From contig NZ_CP159290.1 in assembly GCF_040448685.1 (NCBI RefSeq), positions 4,588,001 through 4,652,000 on the forward strand: a stretch of 64,000 nt of DNA, read 5' to 3'. Under the pieces are notes generated by a model. It ran no database searches and was not told where the DNA came from. It was given only the letters and a program-made list of their open reading frames with translations. Below, one piece after another: positions 16,272 to 25,900 of this stretch. This stretch comes from Cellulosimicrobium sp. ES-005. GTDB taxonomy: Bacteria > Actinomycetota > Actinomycetes > Actinomycetales > Cellulomonadaceae. The first letter of the stretch is position 1. Every line of letters begins with the position of its first letter. A program made the translations under genes and the position numbers.

Positions 16272-19186
16272 CCGTGCCCGCGTCGCCCGAGCGACCTTCG
16301 CTCCTGACCGCCCGACCCGCCGGACCGCTGCCCGGCACGCAGAAGGTCGGAGGAACGGGCCGGAACCTGTGGCTCCACGCGCTCGTCCTCGGCTGGTTCG
16401 TCGCCGAGGCGGTGCTCGTCGTGGTGCACCGGTTCGTGCCCGACGCGCTGTGGCTCATGGTCCACGTGCTCATGCTCGGTGCGGTGAGCACGGCGATCCT
16501 CGTGTGGAGCCAGCACTTCGCCGACACGATGCTGCGCCGCCGGGCGCCGGGCGGGCGCCCGCTGCACGTCGCGCGGCTCGCCGCGCACACGGTCGGCGCG
16601 CTGCTCGTCGTCGCGGGGCTGCTCACTGACGTGTGGTCCCTCGTCGTCGCGGGCGGGGTGCTCGTGGGCACGGGCGCGGTGACGCACGCGACGGTGCTCG
16701 TGCTCCAGGGCCGCGGCGCGCTGCCGTCGCGCTTCGGCCGGCTCGTCCGCTACTACGTGGTCGCCGCGGCGTGCCTCCCGGTCGGCGTGACGCTCGGCGT
16801 CCTCCTGGCCCGTGGCGGCGCGGGGACGGAGGCGTACGGCCGCCTCTACGTGGCGCACGTGACGCTCAACGTCCTCGGGTGGGTGGGGCTCACCGTGCTC
16901 GGCACGCTCGTGCTCCTGTGGCCCACGGTGCTGCGCACCCGCATCGAGCCCGACGCCGATGTCGCGGCCCGCCGCGCGCTCCCGGTGCTCACCGCGGGGA
17001 TCCTGCTCGTCGTCGCGGCGTGCGCGGTCGGTTGGCGCCCCCTCGGCGCCGCCGGGGCGACCGTGGTGCTGGGTGGCACGGTGACCGTCGGGCGGCACCT
17101 CGCGGCCCAGGGCCGGGCCGCGCAGCGCGGCGCGTGGGGGTTCGCCGCGTGGAGCCTCGCCGCGTCGGTCGTGTGGTTCGCCGGGAGCGTGGCCGCGTTC
17201 GGGGCCCGGGTCGCGACGGCGCCGTCGTGGGCCGACGCGCAGGACGCGATCGGCGGGCTGCTGCTCCCGTTCGTCGTCGGGTTCGCCGCGCAGGTGCTCC
17301 TCGGCGCGCTCACGTACCTCGTCCCCGTCGTGCTCGGCGGCGGCCCCGCACGACGGCGGCGCACCGAGGCCGTCGTCGGCGCCGGAGGCGCGTACCGCGT
17401 GCTCGTCGCGAACGGCGGGCTCGCGCTGTACCTCCTACCGCTGCCGTCGTGGGTGCGCGTCGGTCTGTCGCTCGTCGTCTTCGCGACCTTCCTCGCGTTC
17501 CTCGTGCTCGCGCTGCGCGCCGTGGTCGTCTCGCGGGGCGGCCCGGTCCCCGCGGGAGAGACGGTCCCGCGGGGCCGCCCGGACCCGGCGGGCGAGACGG
17601 TCCAGCGCCCGGAAGCGTCCCGGCCGACGGCGGTCCCGTCCCCGGCCCAGCCGCCCGGACCGGGTGCGGCGAGCCCCGCGGCGGACGCTCCGGCGTCGGG
17701 CACGCGCCGCGGCGAGGCCGCCCGTGCGGTCGCCGCCCGCCGGGACGCGCAGGCGCGCAGGCCGCTCGCGGGCGCGGTGACGGCCGCCGTCGCGACGCTC
17801 GCGCTCGCGGTCGTGGGCGGCGTCGCGGCCGACCCGGTCGCGGCCGGCGTGGGGTCGAGGGTCGTGGGCGGCGGTGCCGTCGCCGGGACCGGAGGGGCCG
17901 GTGTGCCGGTCGCGGCGACCGGCCGCACGACGACCGTGCAGGTCGACGCCGTCGACATGCGCTTCGTCCCGGACACGATCAGCGTGCCCGCGGGCGACCG
18001 GCTCGTCATCGAGCTGACGAACGCCGACGACGACGTGCACGACCTGGTCCTCGCCGACGGCGCGACGACCGGCCGTGTCGCACCGGGCGCGACCGCGACC
18101 CTCGACGCGGGCGTCGTGAGCCGCGACCTCGACGGGTGGTGCTCCGTGGCCGGCCACCGGCTCATGGGCATGACGCTCACGGTGGAGGTCACAGGGGGCG
18201 CGGCGCTCGCCGACCCACCGGGCCCGGAGGAGGCGCCCGCGGCCGAGGGGGCGCACGCCGGGCACGGGACGTCCCCGGGGACGGACTCGCTCGGCGTGGT
18301 GGACGCCGACCTCCTGGGCGGGCCCGGGGACGGGTTCGTCGCGCGCGACGCGACCCTTGCGCCGGCCGAGACGGACCCGTCCGGCGGGCCCGTCGTGCAC
18401 CGGCGGACCCTCACCGTGACGGAGGCGGCGCAGGAGGTGGCGCCCGGCGTCGAGCAGACCGTGTGGACGTTCGGCGGGACCGCGCCCGGGCCCGTGCTGC
18501 GGGGGAAGGTCGGCGACGTCTTCGAGATCACCCTCGTCAACGACGGGACGATCGGGCACTCGATCGACTTCCACGCGGGCGCGCTCGCGCCCGACGAGCC
18601 GATGCGGACCATCGCGCCGGGGGAGTCGCTCACCTACCGCTTCACGGCGACCCGGGCGGGGATCTGGATGTACCACTGCTCGACCATGCCCATGTCGCTG
18701 CACATCGCGAACGGCATGTTCGGCGCGGTGATCGTCGACCCGCCGGACCTCGCCCCCGTGGACCGCGAGTACGTCGTCGTGCAGTCCGAGCTCTACCTCG
18801 GCGCGCAGGGCGCGTCCGCCGACGACGCGAAGGTCGCCGCCGCCGAGCCCGACCTCCTCACGTTCAACGGGTACGCGAACCAGTACCGCTATGACCCGCT
18901 CGGTGCCCGGGTGGGCGAGCGCGTGCGCGTCTGGGTGCTCGACGCCGGTCCGAACCGCCCGAGCGCGTTCCACGTCGTCGGCGGCCAGTTCGACACCGTC
19001 TACCACGAGGGCGCCTACGCGCTCCCGCCGGGCACGTCCGGCGGCAGCCAGGTGCTCGGCCTGCTGCCCGCGCAGGGCGGGTTCGTCGAGCTCACGTTCC
19101 CCGAGGCCGGGACCTACCCGTTCGTCACGCACGCCATGTCCGACGCCGAGCGCGGCGCGTCCGGGGCGTTCGCCGTGACGCCCTGA
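16268..19186 (+). CDS. nirK: Copper nitrite reductase fused to an N-terminal membrane domain and an extra cupredoxin
   Basis: A 972-residue fusion. Residues about 35-425 hold about eleven membrane segments; 425-555 are a Pro/Ala-rich linker ending in another hydrophobic segment; 556-640 form a cupredoxin with His in DDDVHDLVL and Cys-His-Met in WCSVAGHRLMGM, a complete type 1 copper site; 710-972 are an AniA/NirK two-domain reductase. In the latter, type 1 ligands lie in MYHCSTMPMSLHIANGM, type 2 ligands in GHSIDFHAG, the same YHC, and AFHVVGGQF, with catalytic Asp and His kept. It would reduce nitrite to NO outside the membrane, with the extra cupredoxin passing electrons. Standard NirK is about 360 residues. 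GTG start overlaps the previous stop; GTG at 16274 is an alternative. Confidence 0.9.
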   Translation: MTVPASPERPSLLTARPAGPLPGTQKVGGTGRNLWLHALVLGWFVAEAVLVVVHRFVPDALWLMVHVLMLGAVSTAILVWSQHFADTMLRRRAPGGRPLHVARLAAHTVGALLVVAGLLTDVWSLVVAGGVLVGTGAVTHATVLVLQGRGALPSRFGRLVRYYVVAAACLPVGVTLGVLLARGGAGTEAYGRLYVAHVTLNVLGWVGLTVLGTLVLLWPTVLRTRIEPDADVAARRALPVLTAGILLVVAACAVGWRPLGAAGATVVLGGTVTVGRHLAAQGRAAQRGAWGFAAWSLAASVVWFAGSVAAFGARVATAPSWADAQDAIGGLLLPFVVGFAAQVLLGALTYLVPVVLGGGPARRRRTEAVVGAGGAYRVLVANGGLALYLLPLPSWVRVGLSLVVFATFLAFLVLALRAVVVSRGGPVPAGETVPRGRPDPAGETVQRPEASRPTAVPSPAQPPGPGAASPAADAPASGTRRGEAARAVAARRDAQARRPLAGAVTAAVATLALAVVGGVAADPVAAGVGSRVVGGGAVAGTGGAGVPVAATGRTTTVQVDAVDMRFVPDTISVPAGDRLVIELTNADDDVHDLVLADGATTGRVAPGATATLDAGVVSRDLDGWCSVAGHRLMGMTLTVEVTGGAALADPPGPEEAPAAEGAHAGHGTSPGTDSLGVVDADLLGGPGDGFVARDATLAPAETDPSGGPVVHRRTLTVTEAAQEVAPGVEQTVWTFGGTAPGPVLRGKVGDVFEITLVNDGTIGHSIDFHAGALAPDEPMRTIAPGESLTYRFTATRAGIWMYHCSTMPMSLHIANGMFGAVIVDPPDLAPVDREYVVVQSELYLGAQGASADDAKVAAAEPDLLTFNGYANQYRYDPLGARVGERVRVWVLDAGPNRPSAFHVVGGQFDTVYHEGAYALPPGTSGGSQVLGLLPAQGGFVELTFPEAGTYPFVTHAMSDAERGASGAFAVTP

Positions 19187-19278
19187 CCGGCCCGCCCCGC
19201 CGGCGTCGTCGTCCACGCCGGCAGCACCGCAGACCCAGCACCCCACCCGGCGCTCGCGCCACGACCAGGAGGACCACC

Positions 19279-19623
19279 ATGGCAGCAGAACCGATCGAGA
19301 TCACCGAGCCTCCGCAGCACGCGGCCGTGCACGGGGAAGGGACCGAGGAGGGGCACACCTGCGGGTGCGCGCACGACGACGCCGAGATCGTCCTCGACGT
19401 CCGCACGATCCCGCACGCCGTGCGTCACGGCGTCGTCTTCGGGGCGCTCGAGGCGCTCGCGCCCGGGGACGGGCTCGTCCTCGTCGCGCCGCACGACCCG
19501 CTCCCGCTGCTCGCGCAGCTCGAGGGACGCGAGCCCGGCGCGTTCGACCGCGAGTACCTGTCGCGCGAGGCGACCGAGGTGAGGATCCGCCTCACGCGCC
19601 GCCCTGTGCCCGCACAGGCCTGA
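19279..19623 (+). CDS. DUF2249 domain protein
   Basis: A 114-residue soluble protein. After a His/Glu-rich N-terminus containing HTCGCAHDD (a possible metal site), residues about 36-107 match the DUF2249 pattern: a start of EIVLDVRTIPHAVRH, then GDGLVLVAPHDPLPLLAQLE, a TusA-like fold. DUF2249 genes often accompany nitrite and nitric oxide reductase genes. It has a strong AGGAGG ribosome binding site and follows nirK by 92 nt. A 15-bp terminator hairpin separates it from the convergent nar operon. Confidence 0.82.
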   Translation: MAAEPIEITEPPQHAAVHGEGTEEGHTCGCAHDDAEIVLDVRTIPHAVRHGVVFGALEALAPGDGLVLVAPHDPLPLLAQLEGREPGAFDREYLSREATEVRIRLTRRPVPAQA

Positions 19624-19653
19624 GCGGCCGGGCTGACACGGTTCCGGCACGAC

Positions 19654-19692
19654 ACGACGCCCGGCGGCGCGGGGATGGCCGCCGGGCGTCGT
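19654..19692. terminator. Bidirectional terminator hairpin between the nirK and nar operons
   Basis: Perfect 15-bp stem (19654-19668 with 19678-19692, left arm ACGACGCCCGGCGGC) and a 9-nt loop, between convergent genes. It has no T-run, as is common in GC-rich actinobacteria. Confidence 0.75.
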
Positions 19693-19727
19693 CGTGCGCG
19701 CACCGGATCGAGCGAGGACGGTCCTCG

Positions 19728-20462
19728 CTACGGGGTCGTCGGGGGCTCCCAGCCGCGGCGCGGTGCGCGCGACGTCGTCGCGACCGCGCGGCGCCGGTAG
19801 ACGACGTACGGCCGCGTGAGGTAGCCGAGCGGCGCGGAGAACACGTGCACGAGGCGCGTGAACGGCCACAGGGCGAACAGCGCCAGGCCGCACAGGACGT
19901 GGAGCTGGAACGCGAGCGGGACGTCGGCCATGAGCGACGGGTCGGGCTGGAACGTGAGCAGCGAGCGGAACCACGGCGAGATCGAGCCGCGGTAGTCGTA
20001 CCCGCCGCCGAATATCTGGTGCTGGACCGTCGCGAGCGTGCCGAACCCGATCGCGGCGCCGAGCACGACGTACATGAGCTTGTCCGTGCGCGTGGTCACG
20101 CGGAAGACCGCGCCGGAGAGCCTCCGGCGCAGGACGAGGATCACGAGCCCGACGACCGTGAGGACGGCCGCGAACGTCCCGGCGATCGTCGCGACGAGGT
20201 GGTAGGCGTGCTCGCCCACGCCGACGGCCTCCAGCCACGGGCGCGGCACGAGGATCCCGACCACGTGCCCGCCGATCACCATGAGGATGCCGACGTGGAA
20301 CAGCGGCGAGCCGAGGCGCAGCCAGCGGTTCTCGTAGAGCTGCGACGAGCGCGTGGTCCAGCCGAACTGGTCGTAGCGGTACCGCCACACGTGCCCGACG
20401 ACGAACACCGCCGCCACCGCGTACGGGACGGCGACCCACAGCAGGACGTCGAGCGGGCTCAT
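19728..20462 (-). CDS. narI: Respiratory nitrate reductase gamma subunit (cytochrome b)
   Basis: A 244-residue membrane protein with five hydrophobic segments that takes electrons from quinol and passes them to NarH. Haem-ligand histidines are visible in the membrane parts PLFHVGILMVIGGHVVG, HAYHLVATI and QLHVLCGLALFALWPFTRLVHVF. The ATG at 20462 overlaps the narJ stop (ATGA). The TAG stop is 35 nt from the terminator hairpin. Last gene of narGHJI. Confidence 0.95.
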   Translation of the reverse strand: MSPLDVLLWVAVPYAVAAVFVVGHVWRYRYDQFGWTTRSSQLYENRWLRLGSPLFHVGILMVIGGHVVGILVPRPWLEAVGVGEHAYHLVATIAGTFAAVLTVVGLVILVLRRRLSGAVFRVTTRTDKLMYVVLGAAIGFGTLATVQHQIFGGGYDYRGSISPWFRSLLTFQPDPSLMADVPLAFQLHVLCGLALFALWPFTRLVHVFSAPLGYLTRPYVVYRRRAVATTSRAPRRGWEPPTTP

Positions 20463-21166
20463 CGTCGGGTCTCCTCGGTCAGGCTCGGGATCGTGGCGAA
20501 CGGTGTGAGGTGGGACAGGTCGCTCAGGCCGACGAGCTCGGTGGGCGGTCCCGCGGCGACCAGGTCGCGGAAGCGTGCCGCCGTCTCCGACTGCATCGCG
20601 GGCAGCGTCGCGACGAGCGCCGCGACGACGTACGCGTAGGGGCTGCGCAGCGTCTCGAGCGCGGCGCGCAGGACCTCGATGCCGTCGCGGTGCGCGTCGA
20701 GCACCATGCCGGCGATCGCGCCGTCCGTGCGCGCGGAGAGCTCGAGCACCGTGGGCAGGTGGTCGGGCAGCTCCGAGCCGTCCGTCTCCCAGCCCGCCGC
20801 GCGGAACGCCTCCACGAACGTGACGAGCGCGGCGCCGCGCTTCCGGGTGTCCCCGGCCGCGTAGTACGACAGGTACAGGGAGCACCGGCGCTTGAGGTCG
20901 AACGTCGCGACGTAGGCGGCCTGGAGCTCGCGGAGGGGCACGGACGCGGTGGCGTCGAGGAACGCGCGCAGGGGTTGCCGCACGTCCGGGGGCAGCCCGG
21001 CGACGACGTCCTCGACGTCCGCCCGGTGGGCGGCGGCCTCCGCGGTGGGGTAGTCGAGCAGGAGCGAGATCACGGTGTGCGCGGCGCGGCGCTGGTCGTC
21101 CGGCAGGGGACCGGGCGACGACGCGCTCGTCGAGGACACCGGCCGGGAGCGGGTCGCGCGCCTCAT
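20459..21166 (-). CDS. narJ: Nitrate reductase assembly chaperone (delta subunit)
   Basis: A 235-residue TorD/NarJ-fold chaperone that helps insert the molybdenum cofactor into NarG and attach NarGH to NarI. Typical sequence is visible: VISLLLDYPTAE, YVATFDLKRRCSLYLSYYAAGDTRKRG and GSELPDHLPTVLELS. I chose the ATG at 21166, which overlaps the narH stop; the open frame continues upstream only as a shadow of narH. Its own stop overlaps the narI ATG. Confidence 0.95.
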   Translation of the reverse strand: MRRATRSRPVSSTSASSPGPLPDDQRRAAHTVISLLLDYPTAEAAAHRADVEDVVAGLPPDVRQPLRAFLDATASVPLRELQAAYVATFDLKRRCSLYLSYYAAGDTRKRGAALVTFVEAFRAAGWETDGSELPDHLPTVLELSARTDGAIAGMVLDAHRDGIEVLRAALETLRSPYAYVVAALVATLPAMQSETAARFRDLVAAGPPTELVGLSDLSHLTPFATIPSLTEETRR

Positions 21167-22806
21167 GCCGCACCCCCCGAGGCCTCCGGGCCCGCCGGTC
21201 GCGGCGGCGGGAAGAGCCCGCCCGGGGTCCCGTCGCCGTCCCAGGTGAGCAGGTTGACCCGACCCGTGGTGGAGGGGGTGTACGGGCTGGCGGCCCGTTC
21301 CTTCTCGCCGACCGCGTGGAACGACTCGCCCGTCGTCGGTCCCGCGCCCCCCATGCCCGGGCCGCCGTCGTAGTCGAGCGAGCACGCCATGTCGCTCAGC
21401 TCGCGGGCGATCTCGGTGTGGGCGGTGGGGATGACGTACCGGTCTTCGTACTTCGCGATCGCGAGGAGGCGGTACATGTCCTGGACTTGTTGTCCGGTCA
21501 TGCCGACGGCGGTGGCGGTGTGTTCGTCGGGTTCGTGGCCGAGGTTGAGGTCGCGCATGTAGGAGCGCATGGCGGCCAGGCGGCGTAGGACGCGTTCGAC
21601 GGGGGCGGTGTCTCCGGCGGTGAAGAGTCCGGCGAGGTATTCCAGGGGGATGCGCAGCTTCGAGATGGCGGCGAACAGGGTGCGTCCGTCTTCGCCGTCG
21701 TTGCCGGAGGCGGTCACGACGTCGACGACGGGGGACAGGGGTGGGATGTACCAGACCATGGGCAGGGTGCGGTACTCGGGGTGCAGGGGGAGGGCGACCT
21801 CGTAGCGGGTGATGAGGTCCCAGATGGGGGAGTGTTGGGCGGCGGTGATCCAGTCCTCGGGGATGCCCTCTTGTCGTGCGGCGGCGATGACCTGGGGGTC
21901 GTTCGGGTCGAGGAAGACGGCGCGTTGGGCGGCGAGGAGGTCGTGCTCGTCCTGGACGGCGGCGGCTTGGGTGACCTTGTCGGCGTCGTAGAGGACGAGG
22001 CCGAGGTAGCGCAGGCGTCCGACGCAGGTCTCGGAGCACACGGTGGGCAGGCCGACCTCGATGCGGGGGTAGCACAGGGTGCATTTCTCGGCTTTGCCGG
22101 TCTTGTGGTTGAAGTAGACCTTCTTGTAGGGGCAGCCGGTGACGCACATGCGCCACCCGCGGCACTGGTCCTGGTCCACGAGGACGATGCCGTCCTCGGC
22201 CCGCTTGTACATGGCGCCGGAGGGGCAGGACGCGACGCAGGCGGGGTTGAGGCAGTGCTCGCAGATGCGGGGCAGGTAGAACATGAACGTCTTGTCGAGC
22301 TCGGTCGCGACGTGCTCGGACATGTGCTGCAGGACCGGGTCGTCGGCCATGGTGGTGGTGGAGCCGGCGAGGTCGTCGTCCCAGTTCGCCGACCAGGAGA
22401 TGGTCATGTCCTTGCCCGTCAGCAGCGACGTGGGGCGGGCGACGGGGGTGTGGGGGCCCTGGGGGGCCGACAGGAGCATGTCGTACTCGTACGTCCACGG
22501 TTCGTAGTAGTCGTGGATGGAGGGCAGGACGGGGTTGGAGAAGATCGTGGCGAGCTTCTTCAACCGGCCCCCGGCGCGCAGCTTCAGCTTGCCCTTCGTG
22601 GTCCGGACCCAGCCGCCCTGCCAGCGTTCCTGGTCCTGGTAGGTGCGCGGGTACCCCAGGCCGGGGCGGGTCTCGACGTTGTTGAACCACACGTACTCGA
22701 CCCCGGTCCGGTTCGTCCAGGCCTGCTTGCACGTGACCGAGCACGTGTGACACCCGATGCACTTGTCCAGGTTCATCACCATCGTCATCTGCGCCATGAC
22801 CTTCAC
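21163..22806 (-). CDS. narH: Respiratory nitrate reductase beta subunit (iron-sulfur)
   Basis: A 547-residue ferredoxin-type subunit carrying electrons from NarI to NarG. Cysteine clusters are complete: CIGCHTCSVTCKQ (about residues 16-28), CEHCLNPACVASCP, CRGWRMCVTGCP (with the Trp that marks the 3Fe-4S cluster) and CTLCYPRIEVGLPTVCSETC. The start could be 22806 or the ATG at 22794. The central part (about 21,440-22,330) uses GAA, CAA, GGA and CTA codons far more than its neighbours, which use GAG, CAG and GGC/GGG, suggesting a segment acquired by recombination. Confidence 0.96.
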   Translation of the reverse strand: MKVMAQMTMVMNLDKCIGCHTCSVTCKQAWTNRTGVEYVWFNNVETRPGLGYPRTYQDQERWQGGWVRTTKGKLKLRAGGRLKKLATIFSNPVLPSIHDYYEPWTYEYDMLLSAPQGPHTPVARPTSLLTGKDMTISWSANWDDDLAGSTTTMADDPVLQHMSEHVATELDKTFMFYLPRICEHCLNPACVASCPSGAMYKRAEDGIVLVDQDQCRGWRMCVTGCPYKKVYFNHKTGKAEKCTLCYPRIEVGLPTVCSETCVGRLRYLGLVLYDADKVTQAAAVQDEHDLLAAQRAVFLDPNDPQVIAAARQEGIPEDWITAAQHSPIWDLITRYEVALPLHPEYRTLPMVWYIPPLSPVVDVVTASGNDGEDGRTLFAAISKLRIPLEYLAGLFTAGDTAPVERVLRRLAAMRSYMRDLNLGHEPDEHTATAVGMTGQQVQDMYRLLAIAKYEDRYVIPTAHTEIARELSDMACSLDYDGGPGMGGAGPTTGESFHAVGEKERAASPYTPSTTGRVNLLTWDGDGTPGGLFPPPRPAGPEASGGAA

Positions 22807-22921
22807 CGGACGTCACGCTCCACTCCGGTACCCAGGTCACGCTCCGCTGCGGACTCGTTCCTCGCCCTTCGCGTCGCCGTTCCGCACTCGTCCGTGCCGA
22901 TGCGTGTCGCCGTTCCAGACA
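22807..22921. other. narG-narH spacer with short direct repeats
   Basis: This 115-bp gap, unusual in an otherwise overlapping operon, holds GTCACGCTCC twice (22812-22821, 22836-22845) and GTCGCCGTTCC twice (22873-22883, 22906-22916). No terminator or promoter is clear. Confidence 0.5.
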
Positions 22922-25900
22922 TCAGTAGGTCACCTCCTGACTCCGTCGCCGGATCACCGTGACCTCGTCACGCTGGTTGCCCGTCGGGCCGATGTAGTTG
23001 AAGCCGTACGAGAGCTGTGCGTAGCCGCCGATGAGGTGGGTGGGCTTGAGCAGCACGCGGGTCAGGGAGTTGTGGATGCCCCCGCGCAGGCCGGACGTCT
23101 CCGACCGCGGCACGTCCACGGTCCGGTCCTTCGCGTGGTACATGAAGACCGTGCCCTCGGGCATGCGGTGCGAGACGACGGCCCGCGCGACCACGACGCC
23201 GTTGCGGTTGTAGGACTCGATCCACTCGTTGTCCGCGACGCCGATCTTCTCCGCGTCCTGCGGGCTCATCCAGATCGTGGGGCCGCCGCGCGAGAGCGAG
23301 AGCATGAAGAGGTTGTCCTGGTACTCGGAGTGGATCGACCACTTCGAGTGCGGCGTGAGGTACCGCACCGCGACCTCCGCGTAGCCCTCTGACCCCTGCG
23401 CACCTGTGGGGGACGTGTCGCCGACCCGCGAGTCGCCGAACAGGCGGTGCATGTCCAGCGGCGGCCGGTAGACCGGGAGCTGCTCGCCGAGCTCTGCCAT
23501 CCAGTCGTGGTCGAGGAAGAAGTGCTGGCGGCCCGTGAGCGTGTGCCACGGCTTGAGCCGCTCCACGTTGATGACGAAGGCGCTGTAGCGCCGCCCGCCG
23601 TGCTCCGACCCGGACCACTCGGGAGAGGTGATGACCGCCGTCGGGCGCGACTGCACGTCCGGGAAGGTGATCCTCTTGCCCTGCTCGTCCCGCGCGAGGT
23701 CGGCCAGACGCTGCCCGGTGCGCCGCTCCAGGTCCTCGAACCCCTGCACCGCGAGCCGGCCGTTCGTCGTCCCCGACAGCGCGAGGATCATCTCGCAGAC
23801 GTGCGTGTCGCGGTCCAGGCGCGGGCGCCCCGCCGCCGGGCCGTCGGCGACGACGCCGTTCGCGACGGCGAGCCGCTCGACCTCCGGCGTCGGGTCGAAC
23901 GTGACGCCCTTGGTGACCATGCCCACCGTCTGCGTGAGCGGACCGAGGGCGGCGAGCCGCGCCGCGAGGGCGGGGTAGTCCCGCTCGACGACGACGAGCC
24001 TCGCCATCGTGACCCCGGGCACGAGCTCGTCCTGGGGCAGGACCTCGCCGTGCGGCGTCGCCATGGCGTCCGGGGTGTCGTGCGCGAGCGGGACGGCGAC
24101 GACGTCCTTGCGCACGCCCAGGTGGGTCTCCGACAGCTCGGAGACGTGCCGGGCGAGCGTGTGGAAGATGTCGAAGTCGGTGCGCGTCTGCCACGGCGGG
24201 CTGATCGCCGGGTTGAACGAGTGCACGAACGGGTGCATGTCCGTCGAGGACAGGTCGTGCTTCTCGTACCAGGTGGCCGCCGGGAGCACGACGTCCGAGA
24301 ACAGCGTCGTCGACGTCATCCGGAAGTCGGCCGTGACGAGCAGGTCGAGCTTCCCCTGCGGCGCCTCGTCGTGCCACGCGATGTCCCGCGGCCGCCGGTC
24401 CGGCCCCGACTCCGGTGCGCGCACCGCGGCGTCGGTCCCGAGCAGGTGCTTGAGGAAGTACTCGTTGCCCTTGCCCGACGACCCCAGCAGGTTCGCGCGC
24501 CAGACGGTGAGAACGCGCGGGAAGTTCGCCGGGTCGTCGGGGTCCGCGCACGCGTAGTCCAGCTCGCCCGAGGAGAGCTGGTCGACGACGTGGCGCACCG
24601 GGTCCTTGCCCGCCGCCTCGGCCTCGTCCACCAGGTCGAGCGGGTTGCGGTCGAACGTCGGGTAGCTGGGCGTCCAGCCGCGACGGACGGACTCCACCAG
24701 CGTGTCCGCCGTCGTGCGGCCTGCGAGCTTCCCGGTGGCGAGCGGGGACGCGAGCGCGTCCGCGGGCAGGCCGTCGTAGCGCCACTGGTCCGTCGCGAGG
24801 TACCAGAAGGCCGTGCTGATCATGAGGCGCGGAGGACGGGCCCAGTCCGCCGCGTTGGCGTACTGCTGGAACCCCGTGATCGGGCGGACCTTCTCCTGCC
24901 CCACGTAGTGCGCCCAGCCGCCGCCGTTCACGCCCTGGCAGCCGGTCATCGTCACGAGCGCGAGGAACGTGCGGTAGATCGTGTCGGAGTGGAACCAGTG
25001 GTTGGTGCCCGCGCCCATGATGATCATCGAGCGGCCGCCCGAGTCGAGCGCGTTCTGCGCGAACTCCCGCCCGATGCGCGCCGCGGCGGCCGCGGGGACG
25101 CCGGTGATCTCCTCCTGCCACGCCGGGGTGCCCGGGGTCGCCGGGTCGTCGTACCCCGTCGGCCACGTGCCCGGCAGGTCGAGGTCGGGGCGGTCCACGC
25201 CGTACTGCGCGAGCAGCAGGTCGTAGACCGTCGTCACCAGGTGCTCGCCCACGCGGTGCGTCGGCACGCCGCGCCGGACGGCGCCCGCGCCGCCCTGGTG
25301 CTCCGCGCCCTCCTCGGGAGCGAGGTCGAAGCGCGGGAGGTCGACGGCGACCGGCTCGCCCGACGCGCCGCCCGACAGGTCCGCGACCGACAGCGCGGGC
25401 TCGACGCCCTCGAGGTCGAGGTTCCAGCGACCGGGGTCGCCGTAGCGGTGGCCGAGCGACCCGTTGGGGACGACGACGTCGCCCGCGCGGGACAGGATCA
25501 CCGTCTTGGAACCGGCGTTCGTGGCGCCGGCCTGGTCGGCGGCGGGTGTGCCCGCGAGCCGGTCCGCCGTGAGGAAGCGCCCGGGCACGTACGCGTCTCC
25601 GCGCCGGTCGAGCGTCACGAGGTACGGAGCGTCGGTGAATCGCGCCATGTAGTCGAGGAACCGGGGAGCGCGGTCGCGCACGTGGAACTCGGTGAGGATG
25701 ACGTGGCCCATGGCCTGGGCGAGGGCGCCGTCGGTGCCGGGATGTGGAGCGAGCCACTCGTCCGCGAACTTGGTGTTGTCCGCGTAGTCGGGCGACACGG
25801 TCACGACCTTCTGGCCCCGGTACCGAGCCTCCGCCATGAAGTGGGCGTCCGGGGTGCGCGTGACCGGGACGTTGGAGCCCCACATGATGCAGTAGGTGGA

